From: an uncultured Lachnoclostridium sp.
GTDB lineage: Bacteria > Bacillota > Clostridia > Lachnospirales > Lachnospiraceae
Assembly: GCA_944381625.1 (NCBI GenBank)
Contig: CALWLW010000003.1
Span: 1 to 64,000, forward strand
Length of the DNA: 64,000 nt
Reading direction: 5' to 3'
Of the stretch, positions 53,945 through 62,666 are shown piece by piece (the first letter of the stretch is position 1; every line of letters begins with the position of its first letter). The translations under genes were made by a program, and so were the position numbers. Below the pieces are notes generated by a model. It had not been told where the DNA came from and did no database searches. It saw only the letters and a list, made by a program, of their open reading frames with translations.

Positions 53945-54325
53945 ATGGAAGGTGAGAAGCTGTTTCTTTGTCTGATTGCGGCCATTGCGCTGATCTTTTC
54001 TGCTTTCAACGGCGTTCGTCTGGTCCAGCTGCAGCACAGGACCGTGTGTGTGGAGGGGAAGATTGTATCGATCATGATGCCCAATCCGGAGAGGGTAAGG
54101 TTTCGCAATTCCAAATGGGCCCAGGTCGCCTACCGGGTGGACGGACGTACCTATACGTCTCAGAACCGTGTGCAGGTGCCCATGGCGGCCAGGGTGGGGA
54201 CGCCGGTGACGGTTCGTTATGACAGGAAACACCCGGACAGACTTTACAGCTTTTCCGCACAGAGGGTGCTGGCGGGTATGTGCATTGCGGCCGTGTGCGC
54301 GGCGGTCATGTTCTATCTCGAATAG
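53945..54325 (+). CDS. DUF3592 membrane protein
   Basis: A 126-residue protein with a membrane helix at each end (about 5-25 and 105-124) and a beta-rich middle, the DUF3592 pattern: VEGKIVSI, VAYRVDGRTYTSQNRV, VTVRYDRKHPDRLYS. The function of the family is not known. The ATG follows AATAAGGAGCG at a distance of about ten bases. It appears to be a single-gene unit ending at the terminator at 54368-54400. Confidence 0.75.
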   Translation: MEGEKLFLCLIAAIALIFSAFNGVRLVQLQHRTVCVEGKIVSIMMPNPERVRFRNSKWAQVAYRVDGRTYTSQNRVQVPMAARVGTPVTVRYDRKHPDRLYSFSAQRVLAGMCIAAVCAAVMFYLE

Positions 54326-54367
54326 AGTGGAGGAAACACGCATTGTTTTGAGTAAGACAGGAAAAAG

Positions 54368-54400
54368 AGGGAACCTGGGACGTTTTGTTCCAGGTTCCCT
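54368..54400. terminator. Bidirectional terminator between the DUF3592 gene and pyrI
   Basis: AGGGAACCTGG (54368-54378) pairs perfectly with CCAGGTTCCCT (54390-54400). On the minus strand it is followed by CTCTTTTTC, suiting the end of pyrBI; on the plus strand by TTAATAATATTT. Confidence 0.85.
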
Positions 54401-54456
54401 TAATAATATTTCATGGTTTTCAGGTAAATGAACTCCGCTGAGTTTTGCTGGCGGAA

Positions 54457-54891
54457 TTACTTCTTCTTCCTGCGATACTTCTCTTCGCAGTATTTGCACC
54501 GGTAGATCTCTCTGGCCTCGTCGGTGAGGACGAAGATATGGTCCAGCTCCTGCTCGATGGAAGTGATGCAGCGGGGATTTTTGCACCGCACGATATTCTT
54601 GACTTCCCTGGGCAGGGACAGCATCTTTTTCTCCACCACCGCGTCGTCCTTGATGATGTTGACGGTGATGTTGTGGTCGATGAATCCCAGTACGTTTAAG
54701 TCGATCTGGTCGATGGGGCACTCGATCTTGATGATGTCCTTCTTGCCCATCTTGTTGCTGCGGGCGTTCTTGATGATCGCCACACAGCAGTCGAATTTAT
54801 CCAGGTTCAGATATTTGTAGATCTCCATGCTCCGGCCGGCCTCAATATGGTCCAGCACAAAGCCTTCATGAAGAACGCCTATGTTTAACAT
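54457..54891 (-). CDS. pyrI: Aspartate carbamoyltransferase regulatory subunit
   Basis: A 144-residue allosteric subunit that binds nucleotides at its N-terminal domain and zinc at its C-terminal one. Zinc ligands are in CKNPRC and [10 protein letters not shown]. It associates with PyrB to give feedback control by CTP. Its ATG overlaps the end of pyrB by 7 bp on the minus strand. Bacteria with pyrI usually lack PyrR control of pyrB, and no PyrR-binding loop was found in the leader. Confidence 0.96.
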   Translation of the reverse strand: MLNIGVLHEGFVLDHIEAGRSMEIYKYLNLDKFDCCVAIIKNARSNKMGKKDIIKIECPIDQIDLNVLGFIDHNITVNIIKDDAVVEKKMLSLPREVKNIVRCKNPRCITSIEQELDHIFVLTDEAREIYRCKYCEEKYRRKKK

Positions 54892-55805
54892 ACTTTCACC
54901 TCCAGCAGAGTCAGGATCAGGGCCATGCGCACGTAAACGCCGTACTGCACCTGGCGGAAATAAGCCGCGCGGGGATCTTTGTCCACTTCCACGGAGATCT
55001 CGTTGACGCGGGGAAGGGGATGCATGACGATCATGTCGTCTTTGGCCAGGGACATCTTTTTGTTGTCCAGGATATAAAAATCTTTCAGACGGATGTAGTC
55101 TTCCTCGTTGAAGAAACGCTCCTGCTGTACGCGGGTCATGTAGAGGATATCCAGATCAGCCATCACGTCTTCCAGCCGCTCCACTTCCCGGTAAGGGAGG
55201 TTCTGGGCGTCCAGCACGTCCTCTTTGATATAGCTGGGAACGCGGAGTTCTTCCGGGGAGATGAAGACGAAGGTCACATTCTCGTACCGGGCCAGGGCTT
55301 TTACCAGGGAATGTACCGTACGCCCGAATTTCAGATCGCCGCACAGACCGATGGTAAGGTTCCCCAGTCGTCCTTTCAGGGAACGGATAGTAAGCAGGTC
55401 GGTTAATGTCTGGGTGGGATGCTGATGTCCGCCGTCGCCGGCGTTGATGACGGGAATAGATGAGACTGCGCTGGCTACCATCGGAGCGCCTTCTTTGTGG
55501 TGGCGCATGGCACAGATGTCAGCGTAGCAGGAAATCATGCGAATGGTATCGGAAACACTTTCCCCTTTGGAAGCGGAACTGCTTGCCGCGGAAGAAAATC
55601 CAAGAACACTGCCGCCCAGGTTGAGCATGGCTGCCTCAAAACTGAGACGGGTCCGGGTGCTGGGTTCATAAAAAAGGGTTGCGAGCTTCTTGCCGTCGCA
55701 CGCGTGCGCGTATTTTTCCGGATGTCTTTCAATGTCTCCGGCCAGATCCAGAAGCTGGTCCAGCTCTTCCACACTGAAATCCAGAGGACTCATTAGATGC
55801 CTCAT
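54885..55805 (-). CDS. pyrB: Aspartate carbamoyltransferase catalytic subunit
   Basis: A 306-residue enzyme that condenses carbamoyl phosphate and aspartate in pyrimidine synthesis. Motifs are [13 protein letters not shown] (carbamoyl phosphate), [17 protein letters not shown] and [11 protein letters not shown]. The ATG at 55805 (minus strand) has AGGAGG six bases upstream; the frame opens at 55880, inside the leader. It is followed directly by pyrI, so it forms a classical regulated holoenzyme. The leader has a notable inverted repeat (55827-55876). Confidence 0.97.
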   Translation of the reverse strand: MRHLMSPLDFSVEELDQLLDLAGDIERHPEKYAHACDGKKLATLFYEPSTRTRLSFEAAMLNLGGSVLGFSSAASSSASKGESVSDTIRMISCYADICAMRHHKEGAPMVASAVSSIPVINAGDGGHQHPTQTLTDLLTIRSLKGRLGNLTIGLCGDLKFGRTVHSLVKALARYENVTFVFISPEELRVPSYIKEDVLDAQNLPYREVERLEDVMADLDILYMTRVQQERFFNEEDYIRLKDFYILDNKKMSLAKDDMIVMHPLPRVNEISVEVDKDPRAAYFRQVQYGVYVRMALILTLLEVKVC

Positions 55806-55826
55806 AGAAACCTCCTGTATGAAAAT

Positions 55827-55876
55827 ATTCTTATGGATTGGATTTATCCTTTCCAGGATATCCTTCCCATAAGAAT
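55827..55876 (-). promoter_or_regulatory. Inverted repeat in the pyrBI leader
   Basis: ATTCTTATGG (55827-55836) and CCATAAGAAT (55867-55876) are perfectly complementary over 10 bp with a 30-bp interior that itself has GGATTTATCC. On the minus strand the far arm overlaps the -10 box of the predicted promoter, and a short ATTTT follows the near arm. It could be an operator pair or, if transcription starts further up, an attenuator. Confidence 0.5.
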
Positions 55877-55900
55877 ACACGATACAGGAACAAAATTCAA
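55872..55900 (-). promoter_or_regulatory. Probable promoter of pyrBI (minus strand)
   Basis: On the minus strand TTGAAT (55900-55895) and TATTCT (55877-55872) are 17 bp apart. The -35 overlaps the stop codon of the upstream gene. Confidence 0.5.
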
Positions 55901-56298
55901 CTTCTTTTTGAAGAAGTCAGAATCCGTTCAAACATGAGGCCCACCAGGAACCACAGGGGCGCGAAGTCCAGCCGGATCACTTCATGGATCTGGAACGGGC
56001 TGCGTTCGTAGCTCCAGGGGCACATGCCCCGCAGCTTTAAAAGGCTTCCGCTGATGAACTCCGCCGCATAGATGAAAGACATGTATACCAGTCCCCGCTG
56101 CCAGAAGGCCCAGGATTTCATACGCCGCATGAGAGGTGCAAGGAAAGCGGCGCTGCCGTATATGGGGAACATCCACAGGGAGGAGGTCCCGGTAAGTTTG
56201 GGGTCGCGGATGCGGAAGGCGTGCAGGCCGGTCCAGAAGATTTCCAGGGCCCAGCCAAGGATTCCGCACCGAAAAAAATTTTGTCTGATCATAGGCAT
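55897..56298 (-). CDS. CmpB-like putative ABC-transporter-permease-family membrane protein
   Basis: A 133-residue protein with about four membrane helices and the ABC_trans_CmpB family pattern ([53 protein letters not shown]). Despite the family name no ATPase partner is present and the function is unknown. Its last codons contain a small ACTTCTT/AAGAAGT hairpin, and the pyrB promoter overlaps its end. It is divergent from folC. An internal ATG two codons in is an alternative start. Confidence 0.75.
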   Translation of the reverse strand: MPMIRQNFFRCGILGWALEIFWTGLHAFRIRDPKLTGTSSLWMFPIYGSAAFLAPLMRRMKSWAFWQRGLVYMSFIYAAEFISGSLLKLRGMCPWSYERSPFQIHEVIRLDFAPLWFLVGLMFERILTSSKRS

Positions 56299-56303
56299 AG
56301 TAT

Positions 56304-56332
56304 TTGAAATATGGGAAGAAATATACTATACT
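56304..56332 (+). promoter_or_regulatory. Sigma-A promoter of the folC-pheA unit
   Basis: TTGAAA (56304-56309) and TATACT (56327-56332) are 17 bp apart; the ATG of folC is 37 bp further on. Confidence 0.7.
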
Positions 56333-56368
56333 GTAAGCGGCTAGAAACAGATTTGAAGGGGAAACTAT

Positions 56369-57661
56369 ATGACATATAAAGAGGCGAGAGAATTCCTGGA
56401 CGGTTGTAATCAATATGCGGGCGAAGAGCTGACGCTGGAGCCCCTGCGTGAGATGCTGCGCCGCCTGGGAGACCCTCAGGAACAGTTTGTGACAGTGCAT
56501 ATCGCCGGGACCAACGGCAAAGGCTCCACACTGGCATTTGTGTCTTCTGTACTGCAGGAGGCGGGATACCGGGTGGGGCGCTACATATCTCCTACGATTT
56601 TTGAATACCGGGAACGGATCCAGATAAATGGAAACTATATTTCAGAAGAGGATCTGGCGCGTCTGACGGAGCGTGTCCAGAAGACAGGCGCTCAGATGCT
56701 GGAGGAAGGATGGGGACATCCCACCACGTTTGAGGCGGAGACGGTTCTGGCCTTTTTGTATTTTGCCGAACAGGGATGCCAGATGGCAGCGGTGGAGTGC
56801 GGCCGGGGCGGCCTGACCGACGCCACCAACGTGATTGAACATCCGGGGACGGCGGTATTTTCTTCCATCAGCCTGGATCATCTGGGCGTTCTGGGAAATA
56901 CGTTGGGCGAGATCGCGGCCAATAAGGCCGGTATCATCAAGCCGGGGTGCCGGGTGGTCACATACCGCCAGGAACCGGAGGCCGGGCAGGAGATCCTGAA
57001 AAAAGCGGCGGAGTGCGGCTGTCCTTTGACAGAGGCGGACCCGGAGCTGGCGGTCAGCCGCAGAAGGGGTATCAGGACGCAGGGGTTTGATTATAAGAAC
57101 TGGAAGGACGTGGAGATCTCCCTGGCAGGGGAGTACCAGTTCGGAAACGCGGCACTGGCTCTGGAGACGGTGGAGGCTCTGAGAGAGCAGGGACACCGGA
57201 TACCGGATGAGAGTGTGTACCGGGGAATGAAAAACGCGTTCTGGCCCGCCCGCTTTATGGTGATCGGAGAAGACCCGCTTTTCATTATGGATGGGGCGCA
57301 CAACCGGGACGCGGCGCAGAAACTTTTCCAGACGGTGAGCCAGGTGCTTAAGGGCCGGCGCATTGTGGGAATCATGGGCATGCTGGCAGATAAAGAATAT
57401 GACGAAGTGGTAAAGACCATGGCTCCGTGCATGGCGCAGGTCTTCACCGTGACGCCGCCGGAGAATCCCAGGGCGCTGCCGGCGGAGGACCTGGCCAGGA
57501 GCGCGGAGCGCTGCGGCCTTCATGCACAGGCCTGCGGGAACCTGGACGAAGCGGTAAAGCGTGCGGAAAAGGCGGCCGGGAGGGAAGATGTGATCCTGGC
57601 CTTCGGTTCGCTGTCCTACCTGGGCGGTCTGGCCGGATGCTTACAAAAAAGGAGACAATAG
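56369..57661 (+). CDS. folC: Bifunctional folylpolyglutamate synthase / dihydrofolate synthase
   Basis: A 430-residue Mur-ligase-like enzyme that adds glutamate to dihydropteroate and to reduced folates. The P-loop is HIAGTNGKGSTLAF; further blocks are VECGRGGLTDATNV, SSISLDHLGVLGNTLGEIAANKAGI and DGAHNRDAA. GAAGGGG precedes the ATG. It lies away from the main folate operon and has its own promoter, without a riboswitch. The pheA gene begins at the very next base after its stop, so the two are one transcript. Confidence 0.95.
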   Translation: MTYKEAREFLDGCNQYAGEELTLEPLREMLRRLGDPQEQFVTVHIAGTNGKGSTLAFVSSVLQEAGYRVGRYISPTIFEYRERIQINGNYISEEDLARLTERVQKTGAQMLEEGWGHPTTFEAETVLAFLYFAEQGCQMAAVECGRGGLTDATNVIEHPGTAVFSSISLDHLGVLGNTLGEIAANKAGIIKPGCRVVTYRQEPEAGQEILKKAAECGCPLTEADPELAVSRRRGIRTQGFDYKNWKDVEISLAGEYQFGNAALALETVEALREQGHRIPDESVYRGMKNAFWPARFMVIGEDPLFIMDGAHNRDAAQKLFQTVSQVLKGRRIVGIMGMLADKEYDEVVKTMAPCMAQVFTVTPPENPRALPAEDLARSAERCGLHAQACGNLDEAVKRAEKAAGREDVILAFGSLSYLGGLAGCLQKRRQ

Positions 57662-58792
57662 ATGCAGGATTTACAGGAATTAAGGAAGCAGATCGACCAG
57701 ATCGACCGGGAGATGGTGCGGCTTTTTGAAGCCCGCATGGATGTGTGCCGGCAGGTGGCCGAGTACAAGATTGCCAACGGAAAGAAAGTACTGGACAGAA
57801 CCAGAGAGAGGGAAAAGCTGGAGACCCTGGGCGGTCTGGCGCACGGCAGTTTTAACAGGCACGGGGTACAGGAACTGTTCCAGCAGATCATGGCCATGAG
57901 CCGGAAGCTGCAGTACCAGCTTCTGGAGCAGGAGGGCGTGTCCGGAAGCCTGCCTTTTACTCGCATCGACCAGATTGACCGGAAACACTGCCGGGTGGTA
58001 TATCAGGGGGTGGAAGGCGCCTATCAGCACCAGGCAGCCATGGAGTATTTTGGGAAAGATGTGAATGTGTTCCATATGGAAACCTGGAGAGACTGTATGG
58101 AGGCGATCAAAGAAGGCATGGCGGATTACGCGGTGCTGCCCATTGAAAATTCTTCCGCCGGGGAGATCAACGACATCTATGATCTTCTGGAGGAATATGA
58201 GAATTACATCGTGGGAGAGCAGATTATCAGGATCCAGCATGCGCTTTTGGGGGTGCCGGGCGCGAAGCTCTCAGATATCCGTACCGTATTCTCTCATCCT
58301 CAGGCATTGATGCAGTGTGCAGGATACCTGAGCGGGCAGGAGCATTGGAAGCAGATCAGCCTGACCAACACGGCTGTTGCTGCGGAGAAGGTGGCGAGGG
58401 ACGGCGACAGGAGCCAGGCTGCCATCGCCGGAGAGATCACGGCGGGACTCTATGGGCTGGAGATCCTGGAGATGCCGGTGAATGACTGCAGGTTTAATTC
58501 CACCCGTTTCATCATCGTCACTAACCGGAAGATGTATGAGAAGGATGCGAAAAAGGTGAGCATCTGCTTTGAACTGCCCCACACCAGCGGAAGTCTTTAC
58601 AACATCCTGTCCCATATCATATACAATGACCTGAATATGTGCAGGATTGAATCCCGTCCCATCCCGGAGCGCAACTGGGAATACCATTTCTTCGTGGATT
58701 TCGAAGGGAATTTAAGCGACGGGGCGGTGAAGAACGCCGTGCGGGGGATCGCGGAGGAAGCAGTCAACTTTAAAATTCTGGGAAATTATTGA
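57662..58792 (+). CDS. pheA: Bifunctional chorismate mutase / prephenate dehydratase
   Basis: A 376-residue P-protein making phenylpyruvate from chorismate. Residues 1-90 are an AroQ chorismate mutase (LQELRKQIDQIDREMVRLFE); residues 105-285 are prephenate dehydratase (GVEGAYQHQAAMEYF, NSSAGEINDIYDLL, FSHPQALMQC, NSTRFIIV); residues 295-376 form the ACT domain with ESRP, which binds phenylalanine for feedback control. All parts look complete. It is joined to folC without a gap and is followed by degV. Confidence 0.95.
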   Translation: MQDLQELRKQIDQIDREMVRLFEARMDVCRQVAEYKIANGKKVLDRTREREKLETLGGLAHGSFNRHGVQELFQQIMAMSRKLQYQLLEQEGVSGSLPFTRIDQIDRKHCRVVYQGVEGAYQHQAAMEYFGKDVNVFHMETWRDCMEAIKEGMADYAVLPIENSSAGEINDIYDLLEEYENYIVGEQIIRIQHALLGVPGAKLSDIRTVFSHPQALMQCAGYLSGQEHWKQISLTNTAVAAEKVARDGDRSQAAIAGEITAGLYGLEILEMPVNDCRFNSTRFIIVTNRKMYEKDAKKVSICFELPHTSGSLYNILSHIIYNDLNMCRIESRPIPERNWEYHFFVDFEGNLSDGAVKNAVRGIAEEAVNFKILGNY

Positions 58793-58803
58793 GGAGGATG
58801 TAC

Positions 58804-59664
58804 ATGAGACCATATGTAATCACGACAGACAGCAGCGCGGATCTGGAGGAAAATTTTCTGAAGGAGCATGAGATCGGCATGGTGTCCCTGAACTGCCTTC
58901 TGGACGGGGAGACCTATAATTCGGAGAATCCGCTTCCGGTAAAGGAGTTTTATGCCAAAGTCCGGGGAGGAGCCATGCCCACCACATCTCAGGTGAATCC
59001 GGAGCAGGCGAAGGCTCTCTTCGAACCGTACGCAAAAGCAGGGACCGATGTGCTTCACCTGGCTTTCTCATCCGGGCTGAGCGGCAGCTGCCAGAGCGCC
59101 ATGATCGCGGCCCAGGAAGTGATGGAAGAATACCCGGACTGCAGGATCGTGGTGGTGGATACGCTGCTGGCGGCCATGGGGCAGGGGCTTCTGGTCTATA
59201 AAGCAGTGCAGAAAAAAGAAGCCGGCGCGTCCATGGACGAGGTGGCCCGGTGGTGCGAGGACAACAAGATGATGATCGCTTCCTATGTTACGGTGGACGA
59301 TCTGAACCATCTGTACCGGGGCGGCCGTATCTCCAGAAGCAGCGCGGTTCTGGGGAGTATGGTAGGTATCAAGCCGGTTATCCGCATTGATGATGAGGGC
59401 AAGCTGGAAGTGATCGGCAAGGCCAGGGGCAGAAAAAAAGCGGTGCAGACCATTATAGACAAACTGATGTCCCTGATCCAGGACGGCGAAAAGACCGTGT
59501 TTATCAGCCACGGGGACTGCCTGGAGGAAGCGGAAGCCATCCGGGATACGCTGGTGGAAAAATACGGCATAGAAGAGACGATGATCAACTTTGTGGGGCC
59601 GGTGGTGGGAGCCCATACCGGAGCAGGCGTACTGGCGGTATTTGCCATGGCAAAATCCAGGTAA
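58804..59664 (+). CDS. DegV-family fatty-acid-binding protein
   Basis: A 286-residue protein of the DegV/FakB family, which presents fatty acids to the kinase FakA. Motifs are TTDSSADL near residue 8, LAFSSGLSGSCQSA near 85 and GRISRSSAVLGSM near 175, lining the lipid pocket. The ATG at 58804 lies after GAGGAGG, 11 bp beyond the pheA stop. FakA is not in the window; several DegV paralogues are usual in these bacteria, so the bound lipid is not clear. Confidence 0.93.
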   Translation: MRPYVITTDSSADLEENFLKEHEIGMVSLNCLLDGETYNSENPLPVKEFYAKVRGGAMPTTSQVNPEQAKALFEPYAKAGTDVLHLAFSSGLSGSCQSAMIAAQEVMEEYPDCRIVVVDTLLAAMGQGLLVYKAVQKKEAGASMDEVARWCEDNKMMIASYVTVDDLNHLYRGGRISRSSAVLGSMVGIKPVIRIDDEGKLEVIGKARGRKKAVQTIIDKLMSLIQDGEKTVFISHGDCLEEAEAIRDTLVEKYGIEETMINFVGPVVGAHTGAGVLAVFAMAKSR

Positions 59665-59677
59665 CGGCGGATTTTAT

Positions 59678-61012
59678 ATGAAAGAATTTCTGAAAATAGT
59701 ATTTTATCTCGCCTTTCCCATTGCCCTGCAGAATCTGATCAATACGGCGGTGACCACGGCCGATGTGGTGATGCTGGGCATGGTGGGAGAGGTGGCATTG
59801 TCCAGCGGTTCCCTGGCGGGGCAGGTACAGTTCGTCATGAACCTGATGATCTTCGGCATGACCTCCGGAGCCTCCGTGCTGGCCGCCCAGTATTGGGGAA
59901 AGCAGGATATTCCTGCCATTGAGAAGATTTTCAGCATGACGGTGGGATTCTCCGTGGCGGCAGGGCTCATTTTCTTTGCGGCGGGAGAATTTTTCCCGGA
60001 ACAGCTGATGCATATCTTCTCTTCGGAAGAAGAAGTGGTGGCTCAGGGAGCGGTTTACCTGAGAATTGTTGCGCGGGCATACCCGCTGTCGGCTTTTTCC
60101 ACCGCATATCTCTATCTTATGCGCAGTATTGAGCGGGTGAGGATCGGTACGGCGGTGTTTGCCGGTTCCCTGGTGGTGAATGTGGTGCTGAACTCTGTCC
60201 TGATCTTTGGACTGGCCGGATTCCCGGCCATGGGAGTAGCCGGAGCCGCCTGGGCCACGTTCCTGGCGCGCTGTTTTGAATTCGCGGCAGTTCTGATTTA
60301 TATATGGAAGGGGAACCGCCAGGTGCGCCTGCGTCTCCGTTTCCTGTTCCGGCCGGACCGGGTGCTTTTGATGGATTTTCTGATCCTGTCGGTTCCGGTG
60401 GTGCTCAATGAGACCCTGTGGGGGGCAGGCATGTCGGCGAACGCGGCGATCCTGGGGCAGCTGGGCAGCGCCGCGGCGGCTGCCAATTCCGTGGTGCGTG
60501 TGATCAGGGAACTGATCATGGTCATGAGTATCGGCCTGTCGGCGGCGGCCGGCGTCCTGGTTGGGAAAGCCATCGGCTCGGAGCAGATGGATCTGGCAAA
60601 GCAGTACGCCAGGAGGATGATCCTTTTGAGCGTGTTTGTCACCTCCGCGGCCAGCTTTGCCATGTTTCTTCTGCGCCACACCATCGTAGGCGCCATGTCG
60701 CTGGGGCCGGAAGCCCGTGGTTATCTGGACTATATGCTGCTGATCCTGGTGTTCTACAGTCTGGCCCAGGCGGTCAATACACCTATCATCGTGGGCGTGC
60801 TCCGGGGCGGTGGAGATACCCGATTTGGCCTGATCCTGGAGGCGGCGGCTCTCTGGATGGGGTCGATCCTCATGGGCGCAGTGGGCGCATTTGTATGGAA
60901 ACTTCCGGTAAAAGCGGTGTTTACGCTTCTGATGCTGGACGAATTCATAAAATGTCCGTTCGCCCTGTGGCGGTATAAGAGCAGGGTCTGGCTGAAAAAC
61001 CTCACCCGGTAA
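59678..61012 (+). CDS. MATE-family efflux transporter
   Basis: A 444-residue membrane protein with about twelve helices in two similar halves, typical of multidrug and toxin extrusion (Na+ or H+ antiport). The N-terminal half has FPIALQNLINTAVTTADVVM, the second half begins near LILSVPVVLNETLWGAGMS. The ATG at 59678 is preferred because the frame upstream overlaps degV; its ribosome site (CGGCGG) is weak, so it may rely on coupling with degV. The exported compound cannot be told. Confidence 0.9.
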   Translation: MKEFLKIVFYLAFPIALQNLINTAVTTADVVMLGMVGEVALSSGSLAGQVQFVMNLMIFGMTSGASVLAAQYWGKQDIPAIEKIFSMTVGFSVAAGLIFFAAGEFFPEQLMHIFSSEEEVVAQGAVYLRIVARAYPLSAFSTAYLYLMRSIERVRIGTAVFAGSLVVNVVLNSVLIFGLAGFPAMGVAGAAWATFLARCFEFAAVLIYIWKGNRQVRLRLRFLFRPDRVLLMDFLILSVPVVLNETLWGAGMSANAAILGQLGSAAAAANSVVRVIRELIMVMSIGLSAAAGVLVGKAIGSEQMDLAKQYARRMILLSVFVTSAASFAMFLLRHTIVGAMSLGPEARGYLDYMLLILVFYSLAQAVNTPIIVGVLRGGGDTRFGLILEAAALWMGSILMGAVGAFVWKLPVKAVFTLLMLDEFIKCPFALWRYKSRVWLKNLTR

Positions 61013-61034
61013 ACGCACACCGGGCAAATGGGTA

Positions 61035-61063
61035 TTGACAGCGGACAAAGAATGATATATTCT
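61035..61063 (+). promoter_or_regulatory. Sigma-A promoter of the malic enzyme gene
   Basis: TTGACA (61035-61040) and TATTCT (61058-61063) are 17 bp apart; the leader to the GTG start is about 80 bases. Confidence 0.65.
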
Positions 61064-61150
61064 TAACAAAGTAGGGAATTTCCGTGTATATGGCTGTATG
61101 GCAGCTTTGAAATTTCATATTAAATCTATCTATTACAGGAGGATACAAAA

Positions 61151-62326
61151 GTGGATTACGCAAAAGAATCGTTAAGGCTTCACGAAGAATGGAAGGGCAA
61201 AATCGAAGTGGTAGCGACCGTTCCGGTCAAGACCAAGGACGACCTGTCTCTGGCTTATACTCCGGGCGTGGCACAGCCCTGTCTGGAGATCCAGAAGGAT
61301 GTGGAGAAGAGCTATGACCTGACCCGCCGTCACAATATGTGTCTGGTAGTTACCGATGGAAGCGCCGTACTTGGCCTGGGCGATATCGGACCGGAAGCGG
61401 GCATGCCGGTTATGGAAGGAAAATGTGTCCTCTTTAAGGCGTTCGGGGATGTGGATGCGTTCCCGCTCTGCATCAAGAGCCAGGATGTGGATGAGATCGT
61501 CAATACGATCTACCTGATCTCCGGCAGCTTCGGAGGAGTGAACCTGGAGGACATCTCCGCTCCCCGCTGTTTTGAGATTGAGAAAAAGCTGAAAGAAAAA
61601 TGCGATATTCCGATCTTCCATGACGACCAGCACGGAACCGCCATCATCACGCTGGCAGGTCTGACCAATGCACTTCGCCTGGTTGGAAAGAAGAAAGAGG
61701 ATGTGAAGATCGTGGTGAACGGAGCCGGCGCGGCCGCTATCTCCATCACCAAGCTGCTCCTCACCGCAGGATGCAAAAACGTAACCCTGTGCGACCGCAA
61801 GGGAGCGATCTACGAGGGGCGTCCGGAGGGTATGAACCCGGTGAAGGAAGAGATGGCTAAGATCACGAACCTGGATAAGAAGCAGGGAAGCCTGGCAGAT
61901 ATGCTGGTGGGCGCGGACGTGTTCATCGGTGTGAGCGCGCCGAAGACCGTGACGGTGGATATGGTGAAGACCATGAACAAGGACGCGATCATCTTCGCAT
62001 GCGCGAACCCGACTCCGGAGATCTTCCCGGATGAGGCAAAGGAAGGCGGCGCGAGAGTCATCGCCACCGGAAGAAGCGATTTCCCGAACCAGATCAACAA
62101 CGTGCTGGCCTTCCCGGGCGTGTTCCGCGGCGCGTTCGATGTGCGTGCGAAAGACATCAACGATGAGATGAAACTGGCGGCAGCCGACGCGCTGGCAAAC
62201 CTGATCACCGACGAAGAACTGTCGGAAGAGTACATCATCCCGAAGGCATTCGACGAGAGAGTGGGCAAAGCAGTAGCGGCCGCAGTGGCGGAAGCCGCAA
62301 GAAAGACCGGAGTGGCAAGACTGTAA
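61151..62326 (+). CDS. NAD(P)-dependent malic enzyme
   Basis: A 391-residue enzyme that decarboxylates malate to pyruvate. The catalytic domain has LAYTPGVAQPCLEI and GDIGPEAGMPVMEGKCVLFK, the metal site is FHDDQHGTAIITLAGL, and the Rossmann domain has VVNGAGAAAISITKLLLTAG. It is the short bacterial form without a phosphotransacetylase domain. Translation starts at GTG: AGGAGG lies eight to nine bases upstream. Biased codons point to high expression. It is monocistronic, with its own promoter and terminator. Confidence 0.95.
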   Translation: MDYAKESLRLHEEWKGKIEVVATVPVKTKDDLSLAYTPGVAQPCLEIQKDVEKSYDLTRRHNMCLVVTDGSAVLGLGDIGPEAGMPVMEGKCVLFKAFGDVDAFPLCIKSQDVDEIVNTIYLISGSFGGVNLEDISAPRCFEIEKKLKEKCDIPIFHDDQHGTAIITLAGLTNALRLVGKKKEDVKIVVNGAGAAAISITKLLLTAGCKNVTLCDRKGAIYEGRPEGMNPVKEEMAKITNLDKKQGSLADMLVGADVFIGVSAPKTVTVDMVKTMNKDAIIFACANPTPEIFPDEAKEGGARVIATGRSDFPNQINNVLAFPGVFRGAFDVRAKDINDEMKLAAADALANLITDEELSEEYIIPKAFDERVGKAVAAAVAEAARKTGVARL

Positions 62327-62363
62327 GAGCCGGGATGGTATAAAGTCAAGTAAGAGAATTGTG

Positions 62364-62394
62364 GAGGAACCGGAGGAATTCGGTTCCTCTTTAC
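62364..62394 (+). terminator. Terminator of the malic enzyme gene
   Basis: GAGGAACCG (62364-62372) pairs perfectly with CGGTTCCTC (62381-62389), with a short T-stretch after it. Confidence 0.75.
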
Positions 62395-62467
62395 ACAGGA
62401 CATAGACTAGAAAATATTTTCTGCATAATTCATAAAAATAACATTTGAATTTTGTCTGATTTCACTA

Positions 62468-62496
62468 TTGCGCTTGTAAAGAATATTTGTTAAACT
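62468..62496 (+). promoter_or_regulatory. Promoter of the downstream PTS gene
   Basis: TTGCGC (62468-62473) and the extended -10 TGTTAAACT (core TAAACT 62491-62496) are 17 bp apart. The start would be near 62503, just before the antiterminator site. Confidence 0.55.
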
Positions 62497-62505
62497 ATCG
62501 CCAGT

Positions 62506-62597
62506 AGACATGTTACTGGTAATGCAGGCAAGATCGAAAGAAGATACGATAACGGCTTAAAAGCTGATTATGTTCTTTTTTTCGATCTTTTTTTGTT
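62506..62597 (+). promoter_or_regulatory. RAT antiterminator site and overlapping terminator (BglG/LicT control)
   Basis: The segment TGTTACTGGTAATGCAGGCA (62511-62530) matches the ribonucleic antiterminator (RAT) element of bgl and lic operons. Its 3-prime part overlaps the first arm of a terminator: AAGATCGAA (62530-62538) pairs with TTCGATCTT (62581-62589), followed by seven Ts. When a BglG/LicT protein binds, the terminator cannot form and the PTS gene is read. No gene for such a protein is in the window; it may lie just beyond the end. Confidence 0.88.
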
Positions 62598-62666
62598 GCT
62601 TTCTTCGGCCGAAATGCAGCGAACCCCAAACGTAATGCACAAAAAATGAGCAAAGGAGAATGAATG

